Shown here in pieces: positions 1 to 9,545 of a stretch of DNA of 64,000 nucleotides; the stretch's first letter is position 1, and every line of letters starts with the position of its first letter. Source of the DNA: Okeania sp. SIO2B3 (lineage in GTDB: Bacteria; Cyanobacteriota; Cyanobacteriia; Cyanobacteriales; Microcoleaceae); assembly GCF_010672525.1 (NCBI RefSeq), contig NZ_JAAHGH010000004.1:351964-415963 (forward strand), written 5' to 3'. The position numbers and the translations under genes are program-made. A model generated the notes under the pieces. It was not told the origin of the DNA. It saw only the letters and a program-made list of their open reading frames with translations, and searched no databases.

Positions 1-1
1 A

Positions 2-1513
<1,512 letters not shown>

Positions 1514-1516
1514 GTA

Positions 1517-1544
1517 GTCAGGAGTCAGGAGTCAGGAGTCAGGA
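1517..1544. repeat. Heptanucleotide tandem repeat (GTCAGGA)n
   Basis: agtcaggagtcaggagtcaggagtcagga, period 7. Confidence 0.9.
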
Positions 1545-1797
1545 GGGAAGAAAGAAGGGTGTTGCTGAATTCAAGTATGAATGCGCGATTGTTTGGTTCT
1601 AGTCCACGCCCCCGCGCATCCACCAAAATTGGGGGACTTTTAGAGTTTTATTCCCCCCAGAATTGGGTGGTTAGGGGGGCTTGCATCATACCCAGAATCA
1701 GCAACGCCGAAAGAAGAAGTAATCAGGAGTATGCTCCCCCTCTGAATCCGGACATGATATCGTACCTCAAATCAGCAACGCCGTAGTCTTTAAGCAT

Positions 1798-1853
1798 AAA
1801 GTGTAAGTTCAGTAGGGTGTGGGTGATGTGACACCCTACTGAACTTACACTTT
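1798..1853. terminator. Perfect 22-bp inverted repeat with 12-nt loop; probable terminator or other structured element between dnaK and the DUF4112 gene
   Basis: AAAGTGTAAGTTCAGTAGGGTG (1798-1819) / CACCCTACTGAACTTACACTTT (1832-1853), then T-rich. Confidence 0.75.
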
Positions 1854-1879
1854 TATTGAATTTTACTCACATACTTCTA

Positions 1880-2389
1880 ATGGCAAAACCATCTCCCACT
1901 GCTCCTGGCGATCGCTCTCAAGCAGCTAAAGTCAGACAATTGCGTAAAATTAGCGATTTACTAGATAATGCTATTCGTGTTCCTGGTACTTCTTATGGCG
2001 TTGGTATCGACCCACTTCTGGGATTAATTCCTGGAGGTGGTGATTTTTTAGGAGGACTTATTTCTGTTTATATTGTATTTTCAGCAGCAATGATGGGTTT
2101 GCCCAGGGAAACTCTGATGCGAATGTCTTCTAATATTGTATTTGATTCTTTGGCAGGAATTGTGCCTGTTTTTGGAGATTTGTTTGATGTCGCGTGGAAG
2201 GCAAATTCTAAAAATATGGATATTTTGGAGGCTCATTTAGAGTCTCCTAAAGTTAGTAAAAGTGCCGATCGCTGGTTTATTTTTTTGCTGTTGGGCGGTT
2301 TAACTTTATTTGTTATTGTTATTGCTACTTTGGGGTTTTTAGTTATTAGTTTATTGGTGCAGATTTTACAGTTTATTGTATCAGGTTAG
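1880..2389 (+). CDS. DUF4112 domain-containing membrane protein
   Basis: ORF with RVPGTSYGVGIDPLLGLIPGGGDFLGGLISVYIV and GIVPVFGDLFDVAWKANSKN, typical of DUF4112; likely ATG at 1880. Confidence 0.85.
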   Translation: MAKPSPTAPGDRSQAAKVRQLRKISDLLDNAIRVPGTSYGVGIDPLLGLIPGGGDFLGGLISVYIVFSAAMMGLPRETLMRMSSNIVFDSLAGIVPVFGDLFDVAWKANSKNMDILEAHLESPKVSKSADRWFIFLLLGGLTLFVIVIATLGFLVISLLVQILQFIVSG

Positions 2390-2399
2390 ATTGAGAAAA

Positions 2400-3464
2400 A
2401 TGGTTCAGAAAATTGCACTTTTTAATCATAAAGGTGGGGTTAGCAAAACAACAACAACATTTAATTTGGGTTGGATGTTAGCATCGAAGGGAAAAAAAGT
2501 AATTCTGGTAGATACAGACCCACAATGCAATTTAACAGGTATGGTATTGGGGTTTTCTCGTAAACAAGAATTAGAAGAAATTTACAGTAAAAAACAAGAT
2601 ATCAAATCTGCTTTAGCACCTGCTTTCGAGTCTCAGCCAAGATTAGTAGAAGCGGTTAATTGTATTCCTATTGAACAACAAGATGGTTTATTTCTGTTAC
2701 CTGGTCATGTGGGATTAGCTGAATATGAGGTAACTCTAGGAATAGCTCAAGAATTAAGTGGTTCTATTCAAACTCTTCAAAACCTTCCCGGTTCAATTTC
2801 TTATTTATTTGAAAAGACAGCAGAAAAATTTTATGCCGACTATATTTTAATTGATATGAGTCCTAGTTTAAGTTCAATAAATCAGAACTTACTTATGACT
2901 AGCAATTTTTTTATTGTGCCTACTGTTCCTGACTTTTTTTCTATAATGGCAATTGATTCACTAGCTAGAATAATGCCAAAATGGCATATTTGGGCAGAAA
3001 AAGCGAGTGACTTAAAAGTTTTGAAAGAAGCTACTTATCCTTTTCCGAAAGTAACACCTCTTTTTCTAGGAACGATTATCCAAAACTATCGAATCAGAAA
3101 TAAACAACCTTCTGCTAGTTTTCAGGAATGGATAGATAAAATTCAAAAAGCTGTTTTAGATGAATTAGTTCCATCATTAAAAGAACAAAAGATGTTATTT
3201 CCAAATGAAGTTTACTCTTCTCAAAATATGAATGACTATTGTTTAACTCAAATGTCTGATTTTAATAGTCTTATTGCCATATCTCAGAACTGTCAAACAC
3301 CTGTTTTTGCATTGACAAAAGAGCAAATTTCTAATCACGGCTCTAAACCTAAACAAGGAAAAGTTTTAAAAGATACCTTGCAAGCATCTTCTAAATTTAG
3401 AGATGCTTTTTCAACTCTAGCTGATCGAATCATTAATCTAAGCTCAAATGCAGTCTGCACTTGA
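2400..3464 (+). CDS. ParA/MinD-like (SIMIBI) ATPase
   Basis: Deviant Walker A KGGVSKTT, VILVDTDPQCNLTG, YILIDMSPSLSSINQNLL; likely ATG at 2400, 10 bp after the upstream stop. Confidence 0.9.
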   Translation: MVQKIALFNHKGGVSKTTTTFNLGWMLASKGKKVILVDTDPQCNLTGMVLGFSRKQELEEIYSKKQDIKSALAPAFESQPRLVEAVNCIPIEQQDGLFLLPGHVGLAEYEVTLGIAQELSGSIQTLQNLPGSISYLFEKTAEKFYADYILIDMSPSLSSINQNLLMTSNFFIVPTVPDFFSIMAIDSLARIMPKWHIWAEKASDLKVLKEATYPFPKVTPLFLGTIIQNYRIRNKQPSASFQEWIDKIQKAVLDELVPSLKEQKMLFPNEVYSSQNMNDYCLTQMSDFNSLIAISQNCQTPVFALTKEQISNHGSKPKQGKVLKDTLQASSKFRDAFSTLADRIINLSSNAVCT

Positions 3465-4053
3465 CCAATTTCATGTCAGTATTAATCGTGTTAGAGATTT
3501 GATAGCTGTTCATAACTCTGTTAAAGCTCAGTCTACCTCTGTTCTGGATCTTTCAGATATATTAAGAGCTGCCTTAGTTCTAGCTGTAAGTGCTTTAGAC
3601 TATTATATACATGAAGTTGTGATACTAGGAATGCTAGAAATTCATCAAGGTTTGCGTCCTGAACCCCCTGCATTTTCTCGTTTTCAAATTTCTTTAGGTA
3701 CTGCAAGAGAGGGGTTAAAAAATCCTCCAGATTTTGCATCTTATTTAGAAGATGAAATTCGACAGCGACATAGTTATAAAAGTTTTCAACAACCAGATAG
3801 TATAGCAGATGCAATTAGGCTAATTTCAGATAAAAAATTGTGGCAAGAAGTTGGAAATATTATGGGTAGGCCAGACAAAGATATTAAGCAAGAATTAAAA
3901 ATTATTATTGACCGTCGAAATAAGATTGCTCACGAAGCAGACATAGACCCTACTTTAAGTTTAGGAAATAGATGGGGAATTGACGAAATTCTGGTGGGCG
4001 ATGCAGTTGACTTTATTGAAGAGGTTGTTGATAGTATTCATTCAATTCTTTGA
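3448..4053 (+). CDS. HEPN-domain protein (RiboL-PSP-HEPN-like), putative RNase
   Basis: All-helical protein with C-terminal RRNKIAHEAD (R-x4-H HEPN motif) and N-terminal ALVLAVSALDYYIHEVV helix; overlaps the ParA-like CDS by 17 nt. Confidence 0.8.
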   Translation: MQSALDQFHVSINRVRDLIAVHNSVKAQSTSVLDLSDILRAALVLAVSALDYYIHEVVILGMLEIHQGLRPEPPAFSRFQISLGTAREGLKNPPDFASYLEDEIRQRHSYKSFQQPDSIADAIRLISDKKLWQEVGNIMGRPDKDIKQELKIIIDRRNKIAHEADIDPTLSLGNRWGIDEILVGDAVDFIEEVVDSIHSIL

Positions 4054-4074
4054 TAATTTTTTTATACTGAAATG

Positions 4075-4280
4075 TTACCGAATAATTAATAATTAATAAT
4101 TAAACAATTTGCGTCTTGAAGCCTCCCCTTTTAAGGGGAAAAAAAGCGGTTGAGGGATGGCGAGGTCCCCTCGCCATATCCAATCAACCAAGAGAAGAAA
4201 TAATGTTTCCTTATATTCAATCAAGAACTGTTTTAACCAGAGGTAATTATCAATTATCCATTATCAATTATCCATTAATG
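4075..4280 (+). mobile_element. MITE-like element, family A
   Basis: TTACCGAATAATTAATAATTAAT...GCCTCCCCTTTTAAGGGG...GGTAATTATCAATTATCCATTATCAATTATCCATTAATGAA; more than 10 related copies in the window. Confidence 0.8.
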
Positions 4281-4357
4281 AAGTTCCGATTCCAAATTGA
4301 ACAAATAACCTTACGTCAATTTCCTCTTCAGGTAAATCGAAAAAAAACTCGGTTTTG

Positions 4358-4420
4358 AGTGTTTTAGTTATTAGTTTATTGGTACAAATCATACAATTTA
4401 TTACATCTGGTTATGATTAA
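4358..4420 (+). pseudogene. Second, divergent copy of the DUF4112 gene 3' end
   Basis: SVLVISLLVQIIQFITSGYD* matches GFLVISLLVQILQFIVSG*; 44/52 nt identical between 2337-2388 and 4362-4413. Confidence 0.85.
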
Positions 4421-4466
4421 TATCAAGTAAATTCGCAATTATTTCTTAGGAGTAGAACAACTAAAG

Positions 4467-4492
4467 TAACCACCCCAATATTGAGGTGGTTA
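4467..4492. terminator. Imperfect palindrome, candidate original terminator of the DUF4112 gene
   Basis: TAACCACCCCAATATTGAGGTGGTTA. Confidence 0.5.
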
Positions 4493-4794
4493 TTAACTGC
4501 TGTAAAAACGAGATTAGCAAGTGTTATTGGTATTAGCGTTTAACTTAACCTTGCGCTAACTAGACTTTAATTATTACAGACTTATAGATTATAAATCAAG
4601 AGGACTATTGGTATAACCCAAAATTTTTCTATTAGACATCTCCAAAAATAAAAAATAAAATCAATTATTATCCATAAATTATCAATTATTCCCCTCCTGG
4701 GTGGGGTTAAGGGTGGGTTTCCTGTTGCCTGTTGCCTCTTTATCTGGAGATGTCTAGTTCAAAAGTTTAAAACTCAGACAACGTAAAACTTTTC

Positions 4795-4865
4795 CTTCTT
4801 CCTTCTTCTTTCTTCCTTCTTCCTTCTTCTTCCTTCTTCCTTCTTCTTTCTTTCTTCTTCCTTCT
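4795..4865. repeat. Polypyrimidine heptamer-type repeat (TTCCTTC variants)
   Basis: cttccttcttctttcttccttcttccttcttcttcc. Confidence 0.85.
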
Positions 4866-4871
4866 GCTATA

Positions 4872-5852
4872 TCACTTAGTCTGAAAAATATTTTGTACCA
4901 TTTTCTTATCCGTACTAGCCGCAGCATTATCCAGTTCCGCAACTTCACCAGAATCTAATTCCCAACCCAATGCACCAATATTTTGTTCTGCCTGTGCTAG
5001 ATTTTTAGCCCCCGGAATAGGAATTGTACCTTTACAAATACACCAGTTAATTGCTACTTGCGACATCGTTTTATTTCTTGACTTTGCCACTGCTTCCAAA
5101 CATGATAATAAGGGGCGAACTCCCGGTAATATTTGCTTAAACAAAAAACCTCGAATACCTTGAGGAAGAGAACCATTTTCTGAATATTTTCCTGTTAATA
5201 TTCCCAATGCTAAAGGACTATATGCAATTAATTTAATTCCCAATTCATCGCAGATTTCTTTAACTCCTAATTCTGTAACGGGATAGGTTGATAATAGAGA
5301 ATATTGAACCTGTAGAGTAGTGATAGGAATATGGCGATCGCGAAATTTTTCATACACTTTCATCAACCGTTTTGGCCCATAGTTCGACAGCCCCACGCCC
5401 TTCACCTTGCCTTGTTCGTACAAGTCAGCCAAACCATCTAAAAGTCCCCATTCCTGCCAGGGTAGATAATTTGCTGTAGACCAGTGCATCTGTACCAGAT
5501 CGACATTTTTTCCAAGGCGTTGGGCCGATGCTTTGCCAGCAGAAATCATTGCTTGGCGACCCCATCGCCAGGGATAAGCAGCAAGTTTTGTCGCAATACA
5601 AATACTATCTTGATTTGCACCTGTGTATGCTTGGGAAAACTGCCCCAATAGCATTTCACTACGTCCGTTTAATTTGCCTGTACCGTAGGAGTCGCCTGTA
5701 TCAAATAAAGTCACACCATTAGCAACACAAAGATTAAAGACATTTTCCAACTCATTATCCATACTTTCATCATATCCCCAGAGGAGGCGGTTGCCCCATG
5801 CCCATGTACCACAGCCCATTTTTGGTAGGATAAGTTTTTGTTTAGTTTGCAT
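4872..5852 (-). CDS. Aldo/keto reductase
   Basis: MGCGTWAWGNRLLWG...TLFDTGDSYGTG..NGRSE, VDLVQMHW, GVGLSNYG, IPIPGAKN. Confidence 0.93.
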   Translation of the reverse strand: MQTKQKLILPKMGCGTWAWGNRLLWGYDESMDNELENVFNLCVANGVTLFDTGDSYGTGKLNGRSEMLLGQFSQAYTGANQDSICIATKLAAYPWRWGRQAMISAGKASAQRLGKNVDLVQMHWSTANYLPWQEWGLLDGLADLYEQGKVKGVGLSNYGPKRLMKVYEKFRDRHIPITTLQVQYSLLSTYPVTELGVKEICDELGIKLIAYSPLALGILTGKYSENGSLPQGIRGFLFKQILPGVRPLLSCLEAVAKSRNKTMSQVAINWCICKGTIPIPGAKNLAQAEQNIGALGWELDSGEVAELDNAAASTDKKMVQNIFQTK

Positions 5853-5973
5853 CCTGACTATTTCTCTATTTTATTTATCTATTATTATTTTCTCACTAAT
5901 TGAAGGTGGAGCCACTCGTTTTCAAGCTAAAAATACTTTCATAAATGTCTGATATCATGTCCGCTTGAATGCT

Positions 5974-6243
5974 TATAGAACCCCTGATCGTATCTTCATA
6001 AATACGCACGTTTTTTTAGCGAGGAGACAGGAGACAACCCACCCCTAACCCCTCCCAGGAGGGGAAGACAGGAGACAGGAGACAACACATCCCTAGCCCT
6101 TCCCCCTCCCAGGAGGGAAAGGTAAGAGGGAAGATGTGGGGAGAAATAATACAAAAAACACTCCTTCAGATGATTTTCGGTCAAAATTGATGCGCGAAAA
6201 GACTTGACTACCATAATTATATAGATATCATCAGGGTTCTATA
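5974..6243. mobile_element. MITE-like element, family B (TIR TATAGAACCC...GGGTTCTATA)
   Basis: Terminal inverted repeats; interior (gaaaatcatctgaaggagtgtt / tggtagtcaagtc) shared with 19489-19896 and 36004-36135. Confidence 0.8.
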
Positions 6244-6875
6244 CTTTGCTGGAAGAAAGGCAGAGGGCAGCTATGCTGTTTGCGTAGCATGACCTAGGAA
6301 AGGGTTTTTTCCAATTGTGACTTAATTCTATACACGCTCCGATGCTACCGGACATGAGATGAGAAATAAAATCAACTTAGGCGAATAAATCTAGTTATAT
6401 CAAGTCAATTCTTTGTGATATAGAGCAAATTTTCTTATTCTTCCCGTACCGTCACACACCCTACTCGATCTTTTGTTGACAAACAACCTCTTAAAACAAG
6501 AAAATAATTAACTACTTTTGTGAATCTATAATACCAAGCGTGAAAAAAGAATGTTACGAATAGTAAGAGCAATAAAAAGACTTCACAGGAGATGTCCCTT
6601 TGAAAAAAAAAGATAATTTATGCCATAAAAAATGGTATTAAAGCCATTCCCATATGACTCCTGATTCCTGACTTCCCCTCCTGGGAGGGGCTAGGGGTGG
6701 GTTGACTCCTAAGAAATATCCTAGTTATTTGTAGCAAAAATTTATCAAATTGGTATAATATCATGTTCGGATAATCAGCGATCAAAAACTTTATCCCTTC
6801 TAACCTTTTCTTCCCTTCTGCCTTCTGCCTTCTCCTCCAAAGTGTAAGTATTCAAGCAAACATGATATAATACGG

Positions 6876-8351
6876 TTAATTTTCAACTAAAATACAGCCT
6901 TTTCTAGGGAGTAAATTTAATTCTAATTCAGTAGATTCTTCTTGCCATAAAAATTCACAACTACCATAAACAATTTTACTAGGTTGAGAATTAAATTGAG
7001 TAACAGAAATATTTACTTTTGCTGCTTCTATACCACTATTAATAGCTACAATAATTTCCTCATCTCCTAAAATACGGGCAAATACATAAATATCTCCCTC
7101 TGCAAATAAAACCTCATAACTACCAGTACGCAAAGCTGAATATTTATTTCTAATAGCAATTAACTTTTTATGATATTCCAGAACTTGAGTATCCCATTTT
7201 TCAGTAGTAGGAAAACCACGACGAGAGTCAGGGTCTAACTTCCCTGGTAAACCTACTTCATCACCATAATAAATACTAGGTGCGCCGGGAAAAGTCATTA
7301 ACAATAGAGTCGCTAACTCAACACTTGCTTTATCTCCTTGAGCAATACTCAAAACTCTAGCTGTATCGTGACTGTCTAATAAATTGAGTTGAGTTAGTTC
7401 AATTTCCCACGGATAAAGTTGCAGCAACTCCTGCATTTTTTGACCATATTCAACAGCAGATATAGCTGGGTAAGCTGAATAGTCACAACCTTTAACTAGG
7501 TCAATATCCACGCGATCGCCTGCTGTAAAAGCAATAGTCGGTCCAGTAAACAAATAATTCATTACCCCATCAAACTGAGTACCATCCAACCATTGCACAC
7601 AGTCACTCCAGACTTCACCCACAATATAAGCTTCTGGGTTAATAGCTTTGACGCGATCGCGAAATTCTTGCCAAAACCCAGGAGTCTTAACTTCAAACGG
7701 CACATCCAACCGCCAACCATCAATGCCAAATTCTAACCAATATTCCCCTACTTGCATAATATATTCTTTCACTTCTGGGTTATCGTGATTGAATACAGGT
7801 AAAGCACGGTTGCCTATCCATCCTACATAATTAGCAGGTAAACTACCATCGTAAGCAGAAAGAGGCCAGTCTTCAACTTTGAACCAATGTAACCAGGGTG
7901 AGTGAGGACCGTTTTCCAAGATATCGTTGAAGAAATAGAGACCCCGACTAGCATGGTTGAAAACTCCATCCAGAACGACTTTAATATTGCGATCGTGGGC
8001 AGCATCTATCAATACTCTTAAAGCTTCATTACCTCCTAAAATTGGATCGACTCGATAATAGTCATGGGTATGATAGCGATGGTTACAAGCTGATTGAAAA
8101 ATAGGGGTGAAATAAATAGCAGTGACACCCAGGTCTTGAATATAGTCAAGTTGTTCGATGACACCCCAGAGGTTTCCTCCTTTGTAACCTTGGGGAGTAG
8201 GAGGTTCATCCCAAGGTTCTAGGGTAGAAGGATAATAACCTTTGTCTATTCCTTTTCTGGTTTTGGTGGGTGGTTGACCTTTGGCAAAACGGTCTGGGAA
8301 TATTTGGTAAAATACGGCGTGTTTTACCCATTCTGGTGTTTGAATTTGCAT
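6876..8351 (-). CDS. Glycoside hydrolase family 13 (alpha-amylase / neopullulanase-like)
   Basis: AVFYQIFPDRF, GVTAIYFTPIFQS, VVLDGVFNHASRG, DGWRLDVPFEV, VGEVWSD, LLDSHDTAR. Confidence 0.93.
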   Translation of the reverse strand: MQIQTPEWVKHAVFYQIFPDRFAKGQPPTKTRKGIDKGYYPSTLEPWDEPPTPQGYKGGNLWGVIEQLDYIQDLGVTAIYFTPIFQSACNHRYHTHDYYRVDPILGGNEALRVLIDAAHDRNIKVVLDGVFNHASRGLYFFNDILENGPHSPWLHWFKVEDWPLSAYDGSLPANYVGWIGNRALPVFNHDNPEVKEYIMQVGEYWLEFGIDGWRLDVPFEVKTPGFWQEFRDRVKAINPEAYIVGEVWSDCVQWLDGTQFDGVMNYLFTGPTIAFTAGDRVDIDLVKGCDYSAYPAISAVEYGQKMQELLQLYPWEIELTQLNLLDSHDTARVLSIAQGDKASVELATLLLMTFPGAPSIYYGDEVGLPGKLDPDSRRGFPTTEKWDTQVLEYHKKLIAIRNKYSALRTGSYEVLFAEGDIYVFARILGDEEIIVAINSGIEAAKVNISVTQFNSQPSKIVYGSCEFLWQEESTELELNLLPRKGCILVEN

Positions 8352-8491
8352 GAATAAATGTTTTAGTTAGGTTGTTCTACTCAAAGTTATCAGATAGTGA
8401 ATTTCTTGTAAAATTCTGTAAATATATCTTCTATTTCTGTATTTAAGTTTAGTATAATGAGAGAATTAATTTAGTCTAAGGTTAGATAATT

Positions 8492-9196
8492 ATGACATGG
8501 CTAAAATTGACAAAAAAGGCTCTACAATTAAAGGGAGCAAAGAGTAATGAATCAATAGAAGAAGTTAAAGTTGAATCTAATCCAAATAACCCTACAGAAG
8601 ATTGGATAGAAGAATTTCCGACAAGATGGTTTGAGGGTTCAGATGCACCAAAAACTATGATTATTTCTAATAATGAGTATGAGCCACTGAACATTGAAAA
8701 TATTAAAAAAGGAGCAATTCAACTTAAGATATTAGAGAAACTCGACCCAAATCTCGACCCAAATAATGATCTCGACGATCAGCAAATATCTGACAAAGTA
8801 AAAAAAATATCTGACAAACTAAAAAATTTAAGCCAGAATTCTGGGGTAGATGAATTAATACTGGCTTTTTATAGTACCCAACTTATCAGCAAAAAGAAAT
8901 TAGAAGAAACATCTACCCAAGAACAACTTCAAAAAATTTGTGATATTTTAGGTTGTGAGATTAATGATTTAAAGGGAAAAGAAGTAGATATACCATTATT
9001 TAAGTTTGACATAGATCTTTATATTAAGAAAAAGTATCAAAATGAAGCTGAGTTTATGAAAAAGACAGGCACTTCAGCAGAATTTATAGAGATTCTTAGA
9101 ACTGAGCATATAGATATATCTTTTAATAATCCTTTCGGTGATTATACATGGACAATTAATATAGAAAAATGGCTACGGAGATTTTTCAATCGGTAG
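8492..9196 (+). CDS. Hypothetical protein, 234 aa
   Basis: Long ORF starting with ATG; acidic, with short internal tandem repeats (LDPNLDPN, ISDKVKKISDKLKN); no family recognised. Confidence 0.7.
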   Translation: MTWLKLTKKALQLKGAKSNESIEEVKVESNPNNPTEDWIEEFPTRWFEGSDAPKTMIISNNEYEPLNIENIKKGAIQLKILEKLDPNLDPNNDLDDQQISDKVKKISDKLKNLSQNSGVDELILAFYSTQLISKKKLEETSTQEQLQKICDILGCEINDLKGKEVDIPLFKFDIDLYIKKKYQNEAEFMKKTGTSAEFIEILRTEHIDISFNNPFGDYTWTINIEKWLRRFFNR

Positions 9197-9385
9197 TCCT
9201 GTACAAGTAGTGATTTTTGTGGTTAGATTCCTGAGTGTGAAAGGGGTTTACTTTATAGATACAGCGCTTTCTATTGCCCGTGAGGTAAACCTATCGCGGG
9301 CAAGATGCCCGCACTAGAAAGCTTTATAATTAATATTTGTACCTCATAACGGGCGGAATCTTCTGTATCACTACATTTACAGGAC

Positions 9386-9508
9386 TATAGCAATCCTAAA
9401 TAGGTTGGGACAAATCAAAAAGTAGATAAAAAAGTTGAAACTCCTACCTGTTGCCTGTTGCCTAAAAAACAGTAAGATTTTTGCTACGAATAAAATAGGA
9501 TTGCTATA
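9386..9508. mobile_element. MITE-like element, family C (TIR TATAGCAATCCTA...TAGGATTGCTATA)
   Basis: Terminal inverted repeats; second copy at 14025-14278. Confidence 0.85.
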
Positions 9509-9545
9509 ACTTTTAATTAATTGAAAATACTTCTGAAAGTATCAC

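Noticed and set aside
2400-3464. ParA as a plasmid or chromosome partition gene
   Set aside because: No ParB or centromere-like repeats nearby; the overlapping partner is a HEPN protein.
4116-4358. 80-aa ORF MKPPLLRGKKAVEGWRG...
   Set aside because: Encoded by a family A MITE-like repeat; the same start peptide recurs at 37911 and 16208.
6300-6870. Possible small RNA or gene between MITE and amylase
   Set aside because: Many stops in all frames and only weak dyads; nothing that can be supported.
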